64,000 bases of DNA from Rhynchopus sp. YZ270_cl-10 (GCA_964035575.1 OZ037845.1:1054001-1118000), one strand, 5' to 3'. Numbered from the stretch's first letter, positions 40,850 to 50,856 are shown. Notes: generated from the sequence alone by a model not told the origin. Numbers and translations are program-made.

Positions 40850-41564
40850 ATGATGGCACGCATGCTCCGCACGCCCCTCACCAGGGTATGTCGCCACACC
40901 CCTTCCCCTTCCCTCTGCTTCCATCAAAACCTTACAACAGGCGGCACGTTTCCACGGGCAGAAGGCCGACGGTATCAGAAGAGATTTGTTCGGATACGAG
41001 CAGTCCTCGGAGGTGGGACCGTGGAACGACAAGATCAGCAAGGTATGCGTTGTGCTGTGCGCTCTGGCGGGCCTTATGTTTCTATTTTATCTCTTATCTC
41101 TTATCCCTTATCCATTACCCCTCTACTAACAACAGGTGTCCCACTGGAACGACGCAGGAGAGCTTCTTGTGGAGATGAACCGTGCCAACTGCCCGCCTGA
41201 TCTGACAACGTACAAGGCGGTGCTGCGCTCGATTCTGCGCTGCCCGTCGAAGTACGAGGGTGGAGTGATTGACGGAGAGTCGAAGTTCTGCGCGATGATG
41301 GACGCTTTGGAGGAGATGGAGCACCGTAACACCGGCATGGACGCGGATGATGAGTGCTGGAACACTGTGATGGAGGCCGCGATTGAGGAGAAGGACTTCC
41401 GTGTCGGCCGTGCGCTTGTTGCATGCATGCCCTCCATCTCCCCTGCCCTCATTGAGGCCAACGAGAAGGTCGCTGCCGCCAAGGAGGCTGAGGGCCTCGC
41501 CTTCCCCCCGCACCTCACCAAGCAGGCCGAGAACCTCTTCGACATCGAAATCAAGGCCAACTAG
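40850..41564 (+). CDS. PPR-like mitochondrial protein, candidate F1-ATPase subunit p18, three exons
   Basis: Exons 40850-40885, 40941-41042 and 41136-41564 encode 188 residues, all introns in phase 0 and starting GTATG. The N-terminus MMARMLRTPLTRAARFHG is an arginine-rich amphipathic presequence typical of mitochondrial import. Two helical-hairpin repeats of the pentatricopeptide kind follow (DAGELLVEMNRANCPPDLTTYKAVL; CWNTVMEAAIEEKDFRVGRALV). In euglenozoans the F1-ATPase carries an extra PPR-related subunit, p18, of about this size with a cleaved presequence (established knowledge). Length and layout fit, but I matched no diagnostic residues, so the p18 call is inference. The acceptor CTCACCCAG ends at 40831; a second ATG directly follows the first. 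Confidence 0.6.
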
Positions 41565-42425
41565 GCCCTCCTCTTGGTTTGATTCACCTCTTACGGTGCT
41601 TCAGGTCCTATGGCCTTATGGCCAATATTTGAAACTGCATACCCTACCCTACCACCCCAACCCAACCCATTTGTTGGTATGAGTAAACACCAAAAAAAGC
41701 GTTATTATGTCAGCCTCCCTTTTCCCCTCCAAGAGTGGGGATTTTTTTCTTTTGTTTACCGCCCGACAGCTGTGCACAAGGCAGCGTACACCAGGAAAAA
41801 GAGAAGAGTAGAAAAAATAAAGGGGGAAACGTAGGGGGAAACCGGGGGTTCGCAAAGTTAAAAAAAGAAAATATCATGGGAAAAGGGGAGGGGTAAACGA
41901 GACAATAAAAAAGGGTTCAGCGAGAGAGTGGACAACTGGAAGAAGACTGAGTGAGGCATAGCGGGCAAGTTGACAGCAGGGTGCTGCTGTTCAGTGAAAA
42001 GTATGGATTATCGAGACAACACTTTTTGAGAGCGCGAAAAAGGAGGGGAAAAAAACGGTGGTTGTAACTAAACACCATCCTTACCTGCCTTTCTCCCTCT
42101 CATCTGGATTTGCTTTCGGGAGAGGACTAAAAATTGGGGGATTTTTTTTTTGAGGGGGTAAAAAGAAAACGAGACGACTGGCGGAAACGTCTTATTTATA
42201 AAAAAAAAATGAAAATAAGTTAGTTTTATTTTTTTCTACGCCAGAAAAAGGTTTGCTGAGAGCAAAAAAAAAAGTGTTCATCCTCCCTCCCCATACTTTT
42301 TTACCCTGCTCCAACGTTTTACCGGTCATTGTGATGAAAGGGCTTTTGTATTTAGTCAAATTTTAGTTTTGTTGTGTTTTGAGTTGCTTCACATCCAACC
42401 TAACATCCTCCATCCCATTTTCTCC
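41565..42425. other. Intergenic region, A-rich
   Basis: No gene or clear repeat seen. Plus strand is rich in G and A runs from 41800 to 42270, then T/C-rich up to the acceptor at 42427. Confidence 0.55.
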
Positions 42426-42443
42426 AGACCAAATGCATTCACA

Positions 42444-43337
42444 ATGGACTCCGTACTAAACGTTAGCATCACCAAGGTCGAGAATGCGTCATGCAAGCTG
42501 GAGGGTATAACAGAGTGTCATGCGGTGCTCTCTGGACCACCACTTCTTCCGTTACCAGAGAAAGAGGTTCATTTGGACTCAACAATGACTACCACAGAAC
42601 GTGACAGGGCACGTCTGAAGGAGGCATCTGGGGTGATGTGCCGTCTTTCTGGTCAGCTGGCGTATTGGATTCTTGCAGAAGAACTGCCTTTTGAAGAAAC
42701 TGATCCAAACCATCTTCAAGACCTTCACCACGCACGGCATCTCCGCTATGCAGAGAAATCCTCAAAGCTTGCAACCGGCCTCTCCAGCTCCGTTCGGTCT
42801 GAAGAAGGCGGTGCTCCACTCCTTCCATTCAACGTGCTTAACCTACAAAGAGTAAAATCGCTTTTGACTAGAGGGTTGCAACTCATTGCTCAGATCCCTC
42901 CTCTCTTCAGCGCAGAGATCGAAGCGCTAAATACCCTAGGGGAATGGTCCTCAGCAGTGCTTTCCGTTGCAACCATCATGTTGCCAGGTGTGGAGGTGGA
43001 GGCAGTAGAGGGGGAGAAGAAGGATGTAGTCAGTCAGAAGACAATGGGGAAGGTTGCGGTCATCAAGGAGGCTCCTGTGATAGCGCCTTGTCCTAATATG
43101 TACCCGCAGCCTATAACAGAAAGGGGCCTGCAAATGCAGTTCCTGCAGTATGACCCAGAAGGAAGAGGGTGGATCACAAAGCAAGATGTGGTAGAAATAT
43201 GGGAAGGTTCTGAGGTAGCAAGTCTGCCCCAGTCGCGACAAAAGCTGGACGATGCATTCAAAAAATTCTCAATGGAAAGTGATCGTGTGAGCTACGATGA
43301 GTACACGATCATCATGTTTAAGCTATTCAATTTGTGA
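42444..43337 (+). CDS. Unidentified protein with C-terminal EF-hand-like pair
   Basis: A 297-residue single exon. I do not recognise the first 220 residues, which are mixed helical with no signal or membrane segment. The end (QFLQYDPEGRGWITKQDVVEIW, then LDDAFKKFSMESDRVSYDEYTIIMFKLF) has the helix-loop-helix spacing of two EF-hands, but the first loop (DPEGRGWITKQD) has only some ligands and the second (SMESDRVSYDEY) begins with Ser, so calcium binding is doubtful. The acceptor TTTTCTCCAG ends at 42427. A short out-of-frame ATG at 42433 precedes the chosen start and would encode an eight-codon upstream frame overlapping it. Confidence 0.65.
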   Translation: MDSVLNVSITKVENASCKLEGITECHAVLSGPPLLPLPEKEVHLDSTMTTTERDRARLKEASGVMCRLSGQLAYWILAEELPFEETDPNHLQDLHHARHLRYAEKSSKLATGLSSSVRSEEGGAPLLPFNVLNLQRVKSLLTRGLQLIAQIPPLFSAEIEALNTLGEWSSAVLSVATIMLPGVEVEAVEGEKKDVVSQKTMGKVAVIKEAPVIAPCPNMYPQPITERGLQMQFLQYDPEGRGWITKQDVVEIWEGSEVASLPQSRQKLDDAFKKFSMESDRVSYDEYTIIMFKLFNL

Positions 43338-43498
43338 AAAAATAAAGACGGTCAGGATATGTTCACACATAGCCTGGTCGGAAGAGAAATAATAGAGAAA
43401 AAAAAAGGGTAATTTTTGGTTTCATTTTAAAGTGTCCCCCTCCCCACATAGCATATCACAATATCCCTGCAGCCACATCGTTAAGTCACAAGAACAAA

Positions 43499-44773
43499 AT
43501 GGCAGAGAGCCACGGACACTTCTCGTACAATGGACAGCTCCAGGGACACGGAGGATGGGTGACCTCCATCGCCGCCCCCATGGACAACAGCAACACGCTG
43601 CTCTCCGGATCCAGAGGTATGGTTTTGTTTTTTGATTGATGAAGGGAAAAAATGTACAACACACCACAGACCGCTCCGTTGTGCAGTGGGAGCTCTCGAA
43701 GGACCAGGCAACTGGTGAGTACGGCCACGCCAAGAAGCGCATGGACGGACACTCCAACTTCATCCAGGACGTGCAGATCTCGTCCGACTCCCAGTACGGA
43801 CTCTCCGCCTCCTGGGACGGATCCCTCCGTCTCTGGGACCTTGAGAAGGCCCAGAGCACCTGCCGTTTCGTCGGACACACCAAGGACGTGATGTCGTGCG
43901 CGTTCTCCCCTGACAACCGTCAGATCATCTCCGGATCCAGAGACAAGTCCGTGAAGGTATGACTATATTGAGTAACTTTCAACTGTGCTTACACCATTAC
44001 CATTTACAGATGTGGAACACCCTCGGAGCCTGCAAGTTCAACTTCGACCAGAACGGTCACGACGACTGGGTGTCCTGCACCCGTTTCTCCCCCAACCCCC
44101 AGAACGCCCTCGTCGTGTCGTGCGGATGGGACAAGATGGTGAAGGTCTGGTCGACCACCGAGCTGGCCCTCCAGTCCGACCTGTCGGGACACAACGGATA
44201 CGTCAACACCGTGACCATGTCCCCCGACGGTTCCCTGTGCGCGTCCGGAGGCAAAGACGGAGTTGCCATGCTTTGGGACCTCCACAGAGTATGCTGTGTA
44301 GTTCTACCTTTGTTCAAACACCAACACCACCATCACCATCACAGGGAGAGCACCTGTACTCGCTGGACGGATCTGAGGTCATCCACGAGCTCAGCTTCTC
44401 GCCCAACAGGTATGACCATTTTTTCTTTAGTTCCCACCTCTTTACCTTCTTTTCGTTTAGAAAAGAAAGTATATGAAATAATTTAGTTCCCACTACAAAG
44501 ACGTCTGAACTTTCAACGTTCATTTTCTTTCCACAACACAACAACACCCCACCACCCTCTAGGTACTGGCTGTGCGCTGCCACCGGAACTGCCATCAAGA
44601 TCTGGGACCTCGAGAGCAAGCAGACTGTTGCTGAGCTTGTGCCTGAGCTTCCTGAGATGGGCAAGAAGGCGATGAAGCCGGAGTGCATCTCCCTGGCCTG
44701 GTCCGCCGACGGATCCACCCTGTACTCTGGATACACCGACAACACCATCCGTGTGTGGGGAGTCAGCGCCTAA
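43499..44773 (+). CDS. RACK1: RACK1 (WD40 ribosomal scaffold), copy 1, five exons
   Basis: Exons 43499-43616, 43670-43956, 44010-44288, 44345-44409 and 44563-44773 encode 319 residues forming a seven-blade WD40 propeller. Characteristic blades include [112 protein letters not shown] and [18 protein letters not shown]1 sits on the 40S subunit near the mRNA exit and docks signalling proteins (established knowledge). Introns start GTATG. Intron 4 is 153 nt and carries an insertion absent from copy 2. The acceptor TCCCTGCAG ends at 43472. A second copy follows 235 bp downstream. Confidence 0.97.
44426..44493. repeat. 12-bp direct repeat framing a 44-bp insert in RACK1 intron 4
   Basis: TTTAGTTCCCAC occurs at 44426-44437 and 44482-44493. 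Between them TTCTTTTC and GAAAAGAA pair around GTTTA. Copy 2 of the gene lacks this stretch entirely, so it is an insertion or a copy-2 deletion. AAGACGTCTGAACTTTCAA right after it resembles the recurring intergenic GAGGCGTTTGCAC motif. Confidence 0.55.
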
Positions 44774-45007
44774 GCCCTAGGCAAGCAGTACTAAGCCACG
44801 GCAAAGATCATGTGACTATTAAGGGTTCCTTTTTTTTTACTTTTCTGTTTTCCCTTTTTATCAAGAATGTGGACCGGATGGCATCATGGTGTCATTTGTT
44901 TTAAAAAAAAGACTTCCCCCTCACCCCGTTCTCTTTTCATTCCTGTATCACCTCCACACATCGCTACACGTTCATGACAGAATTACGGTCGGATTTCCTT
45001 TAACAAA

Positions 45008-46356
45008 ATGGGAGAGAGCCACGGACACTTCTCGTACAATGGACAGCTGAAGGGACACGGAGGATGGGTGACCTCCATCGCCGCCCCCATGGACAACAGC
45101 AACACGCTGCTCTCCGGATCCAGAGGTATGGTTTTGTTTTGATGGCATTTTTACGCAAAAAAGAGCCACATTGAACGTTCACATTATATTGGTGGTTGGC
45201 TTTCAAATTGGCTTCTTTTTGATGTTTTCCACACCACAACACACCACAGACCGCTCCGTTGTGCAGTGGGAGCTCTCGAAGGACCAGACCACTGGTGAGT
45301 ACGGCCACGCCAAGAAGCGCATGGACGGACACTCCAACTTCATCCAGGACGTCCAGATCTCGTCCGACTCCCAGTACGGACTCTCCGCCTCCTGGGACGG
45401 ATCCCTCCGTCTCTGGGACCTTGAGAAGGCCCAGAGCACCTGCCGTTTCGTCGGACACACCAAGGACGTGATGTCGTGCGCGTTCTCCCCTGACAACCGT
45501 CAGATCATCTCCGGATCCAGAGACAAGTCCATCAAGGTATGCCGTCATTTGCAGTATGAATAAGATTAGACGTTTGCAAGATGTCTGCGTGCATTAGGGA
45601 AGGTTTCTTTGTCTTTGTGTTTCGCAACGTTTACGCCCTCCAAAACGTCTTTGTTTTTATTGTATTCTCAAACCCCAAATTTTCTTTTACAGATGTGGAA
45701 CACCCTCGGAGCCTGCAAGTTCAACTTCGACCAGAACGGTCACGACGACTGGGTGTCCTGCACCCGTTTCTCCCCCAACCCCCAGAACGCCCTCGTCGTG
45801 TCGTGCGGATGGGACAAGATGGTGAAGGTCTGGTCGACCACCGAGCTGGCCCTCCAGTCCGACCTGTCGGGACACAACGGATACGTCAACACCGTGACCA
45901 TGTCCCCCGACGGTTCCCTGTGCGCGTCCGGAGGCAAAGACGGAGTTGCCATGCTTTGGGACCTCCACAGAGTATGCTGTGTAGTTCTACCTTTGTTCAA
46001 ACACCACCACCACCACCATCACCACAGGGAGAGCACCTGTACTCGCTGGACGGATCTGAGGTCATCCACGAGCTCAGCTTCTCGCCCAACAGGTATGACA
46101 ATCATTTTTCTTTCCACAACACAACAACACACCACCACCCTCTAGGTACTGGCTGTGCGCTGCCACCGGAACCGCCATCAAGATCTGGGACCTCGAGAGC
46201 AAGCAGACTATTGCTGAGCTTGTGCCTGAGCTTCCTGAGATGGGCAAGAAGGCGATGAAGCCGGAGTGCATCTCCCTGGCCTGGTCCGCCGACGGATCCA
46301 CCCTGTACTCTGGATACACCGACAACACCATCCGTGTGTGGGGAGTCAGCGCCTAA
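45008..46356 (+). CDS. RACK1: RACK1 (WD40 ribosomal scaffold), copy 2, five exons
   Basis: Exons 45008-45125, 45250-45536, 45693-45971, 46028-46092 and 46146-46356, at the same splice positions as copy 1. The 319-residue product differs at a handful of residues (MGES for MAES, GQLKG for GQLQG, DQTTG for DQATG, KSIKV for KSVKV, TIAEL for TVAEL). Introns 1 and 2 are longer (124 and 156 nt) and unrelated to those of copy 1, whereas introns 3 and 4 still align. The acceptor TTCATGACAG ends at 44980. The tandem pair presumably supplies dosage, as for eL8 and eL37. Confidence 0.97.
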
Positions 46357-46628
46357 GCTGTTTAACGTCAGCCCATGTCGGAGCAGCGGCGGATGACATT
46401 ACAGGACAAAGGAACAGAATCACTACTCCGCAAACAGAAATCGAAGAAAAAACATTTGACTGTCATCATTTAGGCTTCGTGCTTCCCGACCCCCACCCCA
46501 CCCCGGAGTGGCTAGTCTGCCAAAACATGCAGCTATCCATCGCTGGCCTTGAGCCAGCCGCACGCGTCAAAAAAAATAGGGGGAGCTTTCTATATTTTTA
46601 TCAAGGGATCTTTTTCTATCCAACTCCA

Positions 46629-46735
46629 CGTTCATGATGACCTTAAATGACTCCTGAAGGCACGCCCCAGCAAGGCGTGTCCTGTGTTGACATAGATTAT
46701 GAGTCTCAAAGTGCAGGATCAGCCATCTGACTACG
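46629..46735 (+). ncRNA. snoRNA-like family A, copy 3
   Basis: C box 46634-46640, D box 46727-46730. Confidence 0.72.
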
Positions 46736-46765
46736 ACTGCTTGCTGTGTCTTGCTGTGAAGTTGA

Positions 46766-46832
46766 ACCGCCGCCCGCACAGGGAAGGTGCTGTAATGTGC
46801 GCTCTATCCCTAGTCTAGGTGGGCGCAGATGC
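46766..46832 (+). ncRNA. H/ACA-like family H, copy 3
   Basis: AGA at 46827-46829. After it the flank changes to TTTCTATCCGTGATATCTC, shared with copy 4 only. Confidence 0.55.
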
Positions 46833-46866
46833 TCCTTTCTATCCGTGATATCTCTGAACACAACAC

Positions 46867-46954
46867 ACGCAATGATGATAAACTTGGCATTTGGATTGAA
46901 GCCTCGGCTGTTGAAACCAAAACCTTTCTACCTTAACATATCTTGCTGAGCACA
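46867..46954 (+). ncRNA. snoRNA-like family B, copy 4
   Basis: C box 46872-46878, D box 46946-46949. The array stops here; no family C follows and the canopy-like gene begins 57 nt later. Confidence 0.65.
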
Positions 46955-47011
46955 TTGCCAACCCCCACTACAACACACTCCCCAACACCACCACCAGCTT
47001 TACACAACACA

Positions 47012-47581
47012 ATGTCCGCCTTTCGTCTCGCACTGTTGTTTGTTGCCACTCTGTGTGTGGACGCTAAGCACGAGATCTGGAAGAAGTTTACTAAGAAGAA
47101 GCACAACATGAAACTGCTGCAGTGTAGTGCGTGCTTGAGCACGATGGAGGATGTGGCTGCGTATGTGACGATGATGAACAGCATGCAGCGTGACGTGCAC
47201 GATGAGGGTGCTGTGCGTGAGTTCTACTCTGATCTATGCGAGCGTGCTGAGGAGCAGTTCTGGGCACTCAAGTGGACACCAAACGGCCCTGCCGAGATGC
47301 GCTTCATGAAGCGCTACGACATCGACATACAGGACAGAGAAGCTGCCGTCGCCATGAAGGAGCTGGGGCAAAGCGCCGACTCATACTTTGGGTCAGATGC
47401 ACAAAAGAAGTGGGCCAAGTCCTACTACCTTCGCATGTGCCACAAAATCCTCAAATCCATGCCCCTCTTCGAACTCACAAAGAAAAACGAACACCCAAAC
47501 TACCCCGCAGACTGCCCCCTCGAAGCCTGCAAAGACGACGAACCTCTCTATGCGCACTCCATCCCGCACGCGCAGAATTGA
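47012..47581 (+). CDS. Secreted canopy/saposin-like cysteine protein
   Basis: A 189-residue single exon. MSAFRLALLFVATLCVDA is a signal peptide. The mature part has the spaced cysteines LLQCSACLSTMED ... YSDLCERAEEQF ... LRMCHKIL ... ADCPLEAC, arranged on amphipathic helices as in the canopy (MSAP/DUF3456) and saposin-B superfamily of ER-lumenal or secreted proteins. Canopy proteins assist receptor folding in animals (established knowledge); the role here is unknown. No KDEL-like tail is present (it ends PHAQN). The acceptor CCACCAG ends at 46997. It sits between two partial small-RNA arrays. Confidence 0.6.
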   Translation: MSAFRLALLFVATLCVDAKHEIWKKFTKKKHNMKLLQCSACLSTMEDVAAYVTMMNSMQRDVHDEGAVREFYSDLCERAEEQFWALKWTPNGPAEMRFMKRYDIDIQDREAAVAMKELGQSADSYFGSDAQKKWAKSYYLRMCHKILKSMPLFELTKKNEHPNYPADCPLEACKDDEPLYAHSIPHAQN

Positions 47582-47904
47582 GGAAAGGAAGGGGCGCTTT
47601 ATTTACACACATTAGGATGCCTTTGCTTGCCTGGTTGGGGTTTAACATTTAAAGACCTAAGGTCACTCTCACTTTTTGTTTCTTTCTTGTCTGGAAGTTT
47701 CCAAAAATCCAAGCCGGCGGGCTGGACAAAAAATGGGAAAAACGTGAACGAGAAAAATAGTGCCTAAATGAAAAAAAGTGGGTGGGGCGGACTTCTTTTA
47801 TATGTAGGTACGTGAGGCAGATGTGTGTCAACCAACTATTGTTGTGTCAGACTCGCCATAAGGGCCCGCTTCTGCAAAAGCTGTGGACAGAGTAAAATAC
47901 CTAC
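47582..47904. other. Intergenic spacer
   Basis: Nothing recognised; 3' flank of the canopy-like gene running into the next small-RNA array. Confidence 0.5.
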
Positions 47905-48011
47905 CGTTAATGATGACCTTAAATGACTCCTGAAGGCACGCCCCAGCAAGGCGTGTCCTGTGTTGACATAGATTATGAGTCTCAAAGTGCAGGATCAGCC
48001 ATCTGACTACG
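47905..48011 (+). ncRNA. snoRNA-like family A, copy 4
   Basis: C box 47910-47916, D box 48003-48006. The base before the C box is changed (GTTA instead of GTTC), so similarity starts essentially at the C box. Confidence 0.7.
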
Positions 48012-48041
48012 ACTGCTTGCTGTCTCTTGCTGTGAAGTTGA

Positions 48042-48108
48042 ACCGCCGCCCGCACAGGGAAGGTGCTGTAATGTGCGCTCTATCCCTAGTCTAGGTGGGC
48101 GCAGATGA
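48042..48108 (+). ncRNA. H/ACA-like family H, copy 4
   Basis: AGA at 48103-48105. Confidence 0.55.
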
Positions 48109-48142
48109 TCCTTTCTATTCGTGATATCTCTGAACACAACAC

Positions 48143-48230
48143 ACGCAATGATGATAAACTTGGCATTTGGATTGAAGCCTCGGCTGTTGAAACCAAAACC
48201 TTTCTACCTTAACATATCTTGCTGAGCACA
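48143..48230 (+). ncRNA. snoRNA-like family B, copy 5
   Basis: C box 48148-48154, D box 48222-48225. Confidence 0.65.
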
Positions 48231-48243
48231 CTTCCTCTCCACA

Positions 48244-48357
48244 CAGCAACATGATGCACAAAACACAACCATTCGGCCAGAGGTGGCCAACAAAGTCACG
48301 GCACCCTCGGTGGGGCTCGAAAAATTATGTCAAACTCAACAGGTCTGATTGTTGCTG
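48244..48357 (+). ncRNA. snoRNA-like family C, copy 5
   Basis: C box 48251-48257, D box 48345-48348, perfect terminal stem. Similarity to other arrays breaks about 35 nt later, where the chromo-like block begins. Confidence 0.75.
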
Positions 48358-48472
48358 CTCTCCTCTTTTGAACACAACAATTTCACATGACACCGCTTTG
48401 CCGATTCCTGCACCACAAACACACCACACCAACAGACACACTATTATCCTTTCCCTTTCCACTCACACCCAA

Positions 48473-48952
48473 ATGTCTCAGTCCAGACGTGAGGAACACG
48501 CACACACGACAGCATGCTCTGATCTGGTGAACCCCGTGGACGAGTTTGCACCCGGACAGGTGCTGCGGAAGGGACGGCGTGGGGACGGGGAGCGGTGCTA
48601 CCTTGTTGCGTGGCGTGGTGCGGAGGGGCTGTGCACGTGGGAGACGGAGACTGTGCTTGAGGATGCAGGACACGTGCAGCTGTTGCGTGTTGGCAGTGCA
48701 GGTGCAGGTGTGGCGCTTGGTGTTGGGGATGTGGAGACACAGGACACACACAGCAGCAGACGGCGGCAGCGTGCGACGGGGTGTGTGAAGCCGGCACGGA
48801 GTGGACCGATGATGCGGGTGGGGTTGGGTGGACAGATGCGTGAGGGTGTGTTGCGGACACTCCCACAGAACAAGCCTGTGCCACGTGTTGCGAAGGGGGA
48901 GAAGACGAAGGTGAAGCGTCTGCGTGACGAGTGGCGTGTGTCGCGATGCTGA
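48473..48952 (+). CDS. Small chromo-like domain protein, copy 2
   Basis: A 159-residue near-identical paralog of the gene at 29442-29921 (MSQ in place of MSL at the start). The YLVAWRG...CTWETE chromo-like core is unchanged. The frame is open upstream to 48251, but that part overlaps a small-RNA gene and is not taken as coding. The acceptor used in copy 1 (CACTCAG) reads CACTCAC here, so the next candidate is AACAG ending at 48435. Confidence 0.62.
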   Translation: MSQSRREEHAHTTACSDLVNPVDEFAPGQVLRKGRRGDGERCYLVAWRGAEGLCTWETETVLEDAGHVQLLRVGSAGAGVALGVGDVETQDTHSSRRRQRATGCVKPARSGPMMRVGLGGQMREGVLRTLPQNKPVPRVAKGEKTKVKRLRDEWRVSRC

Positions 48953-49289
48953 GGTGCATGTGAGACACATCTGTTCTGTCTGACCTGCTTCAGGCAACCC
49001 TAACCTTTTATTGCTTTACTTTTCAAGAAACACTTTGGCTGGAACATGTGCACTGCACGTGTTGGCAGCTCTCTTGTCCTTCTTCTTTTGTTTATGTGCA
49101 CATGAATGTTTGCTTCATGTAAATGCAGAGATGTACCAAAACAGTCTGTCAAGCGGCTTTCTATCCACAGCTGCAGGACACTGTCTTGTGCATCTGTATC
49201 TATTTAACGAACACACAATTCATTCACCCATTTCCCCTTTTCTTTCTCCAATTCCTGCCCTGTTGTGGTTGTGCAGTTTACCCCACACA
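48953..49289 (+). other. Duplicated 3' flank of the chromo-like gene
   Basis: Matches 29922-30262 almost base for base and leads into the same array order A-H-B-C-D-E-GST. Confidence 0.6.
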
Positions 49290-49396
49290 CGTTCATGATG
49301 ACCTTAAATGACTCCTGAAGGCACGCCCCAGCAAGGCGTGTCCTGTGTTGACATAGATTATGAGTCTCAAAGTGCAGGATCAGCCATCTGACTACG
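49290..49396 (+). ncRNA. snoRNA-like family A, copy 5
   Basis: C box 49295-49301, D box 49388-49391. Confidence 0.72.
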
Positions 49397-49426
49397 ACTG
49401 CTTGCTGTCTCTTGCTGTGAAGTTGA

Positions 49427-49493
49427 ACCGCCGCCCGCACAGGGAAGGTGCTGTAATGTGCGCTCTATCCCTAGTCTAGGTGGGCGCAGATGC
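49427..49493 (+). ncRNA. H/ACA-like family H, copy 5
   Basis: AGA at 49488-49490. Confidence 0.55.
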
Positions 49494-49549
49494 TCCTCTC
49501 TCCACCACATGCTGTTGTGCACAGCACAGCACAGTACACTCCTTTCTCC

Positions 49550-49637
49550 ACCCGATGATGATAAACTTGGCATTTGGATTGAAGCCTCGGCTGTTGAAAC
49601 CAAAACCTTTCTACCTTAACATATCTTGCTGAGCACA
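49550..49637 (+). ncRNA. snoRNA-like family B, copy 6
   Basis: C box 49555-49561, D box 49629-49632. Confidence 0.65.
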
Positions 49638-49650
49638 CTTCCTCTCCACA

Positions 49651-49764
49651 CAGCAACATGATGCACAAAACACAACCATTCGGCCAGAGGTGGCCAACAA
49701 AGTCACGGCACCCTCGGTGGGGCTTGAAAAATTATGTCAAACTCAACAGGTCTGATTGTTGCTG
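49651..49764 (+). ncRNA. snoRNA-like family C, copy 6
   Basis: C box 49658-49664, D box 49752-49755, perfect CAGCAAC/GTTGCTG stem. Confidence 0.75.
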
Positions 49765-49809
49765 CTCTCCTCTTTTGAACACAACCACTTCACATGACAC
49801 CACACACAG

Positions 49810-49912
49810 CGAGCATGATGACAAAACTTCTTGGCAGCACCGCAAGCTGCTCCCAATACACCTCTCAGGAGGATATGAGGGTTGGTCTTTCTTTCGCCCC
49901 TAGCTGACTCCA
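49810..49912 (+). ncRNA. snoRNA-like family D, copy 4
   Basis: C box 49815-49821, D box 49904-49907. The ATCAC repeat that follows is longer here (six units) than in other arrays. Confidence 0.78.
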
Positions 49913-49985
49913 CAACCTGTGCACATTCACACACCACATCACATCACATCACATCACATCACGATGCAACGCACAACTGCAGCTT

Positions 49986-50082
49986 CGGAAGTGATGAAAA
50001 CCACTGATATGCCGCCCCAGTCGGAGCTCCACGAGCGATGCCCGAATAGGCTTTACAATACCTTAGGACACCTCTGATCTCT
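49986..50082 (+). ncRNA. snoRNA-like family E, copy 5
   Basis: C box 49991-49997, D box 50074-50077. Confidence 0.8.
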
Positions 50083-50211
50083 CTTCTGCCTCGAAACACA
50101 TCAAGTCTCCTGTTTCTTGGGTTGAGAGGCAACACCACTCCTCTCCTCTCCCAGACAACCCTCCACACAGATTCTCAACAACACACCACAACACCACCCT
50201 CACCACACAAA

Positions 50212-50856
50212 ATGGCACCCACCCTGAAGCTTCAGTACTTCGGCGTCCCCGCGAAGCCTGAGGCGACCCGTCTTGCCGCACACATCGGTGGCCTTGCGCT
50301 TGAGGATGAGCACATTGACTTCCCTGCCTGGGGTGGGGGTCTGAAGGCGAAGGTGGCACCGCAGCAGCTGCCGCTTCTGCACGTGGACGGGGAGGTGGTG
50401 GGACAGCACAGTGCAATCCTGCGTTACGTTGCGAAACTCGCGAACCTGTACCCCAAGGATGCACGTGCGGCGCTGAGTGTGGACGAGACGATTGACTACG
50501 CAGATGAGATCTTCGTGATTCTGACCAAGTTGTTTTTCATCCAGGACGAGGACGAGAAGAGGGTGGCCCGCTGCACTGCCATTGCTGAGGGTGGGGACAT
50601 CCACAAGTGGCTTGTCTTCCTGGACTCGCGTCTTGCGGGGAAGAAGTACGCTGTGGGTGACTCCCTGACAGTGGCAGACTTGGTGATCTTCACGCAGGTG
50701 CACTTCCTTGTGTCTGGGTTCCTTGACGGTGTCCCGTTGGATTCACTGGTGTCGTTCAAGAACCTTGCTGCACACAAGGCTGTGGTTGCAAACCACCCGA
50801 AGGTGAAGGAGTACTACGCGTCTGCGGAGGGCCTTCGCACTGTCTTCAAGGCATGA
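50212..50856 (+). CDS. Glutathione S-transferase, sigma/alpha-like, copy 3
   Basis: A 214-residue paralog. It shares start, GSH site (QQLPLLHVDG, QHSAILRYVA) and C-terminal helices with the other two, but is the most diverged in the middle (AKLANLYPKDARAALSVDET; FVILTKLFFIQDEDEKRVARCT), the part that shapes the hydrophobic substrate pocket. That pattern suggests change of substrate rather than simple dosage. The acceptor CCACACAG ends at 50170, and 5' flanks match those of copy 1 base for base over about 80 nt. Confidence 0.93.
   Translation: MAPTLKLQYFGVPAKPEATRLAAHIGGLALEDEHIDFPAWGGGLKAKVAPQQLPLLHVDGEVVGQHSAILRYVAKLANLYPKDARAALSVDETIDYADEIFVILTKLFFIQDEDEKRVARCTAIAEGGDIHKWLVFLDSRLAGKKYAVGDSLTVADLVIFTQVHFLVSGFLDGVPLDSLVSFKNLAAHKAVVANHPKVKEYYASAEGLRTVFKA

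Noticed and set aside
48251-48472. N-terminal extension of the chromo-like copy 2 frame
   Set aside because: The extension is translated small-RNA family C sequence and is absent from copy 1, whose start is at 29442.
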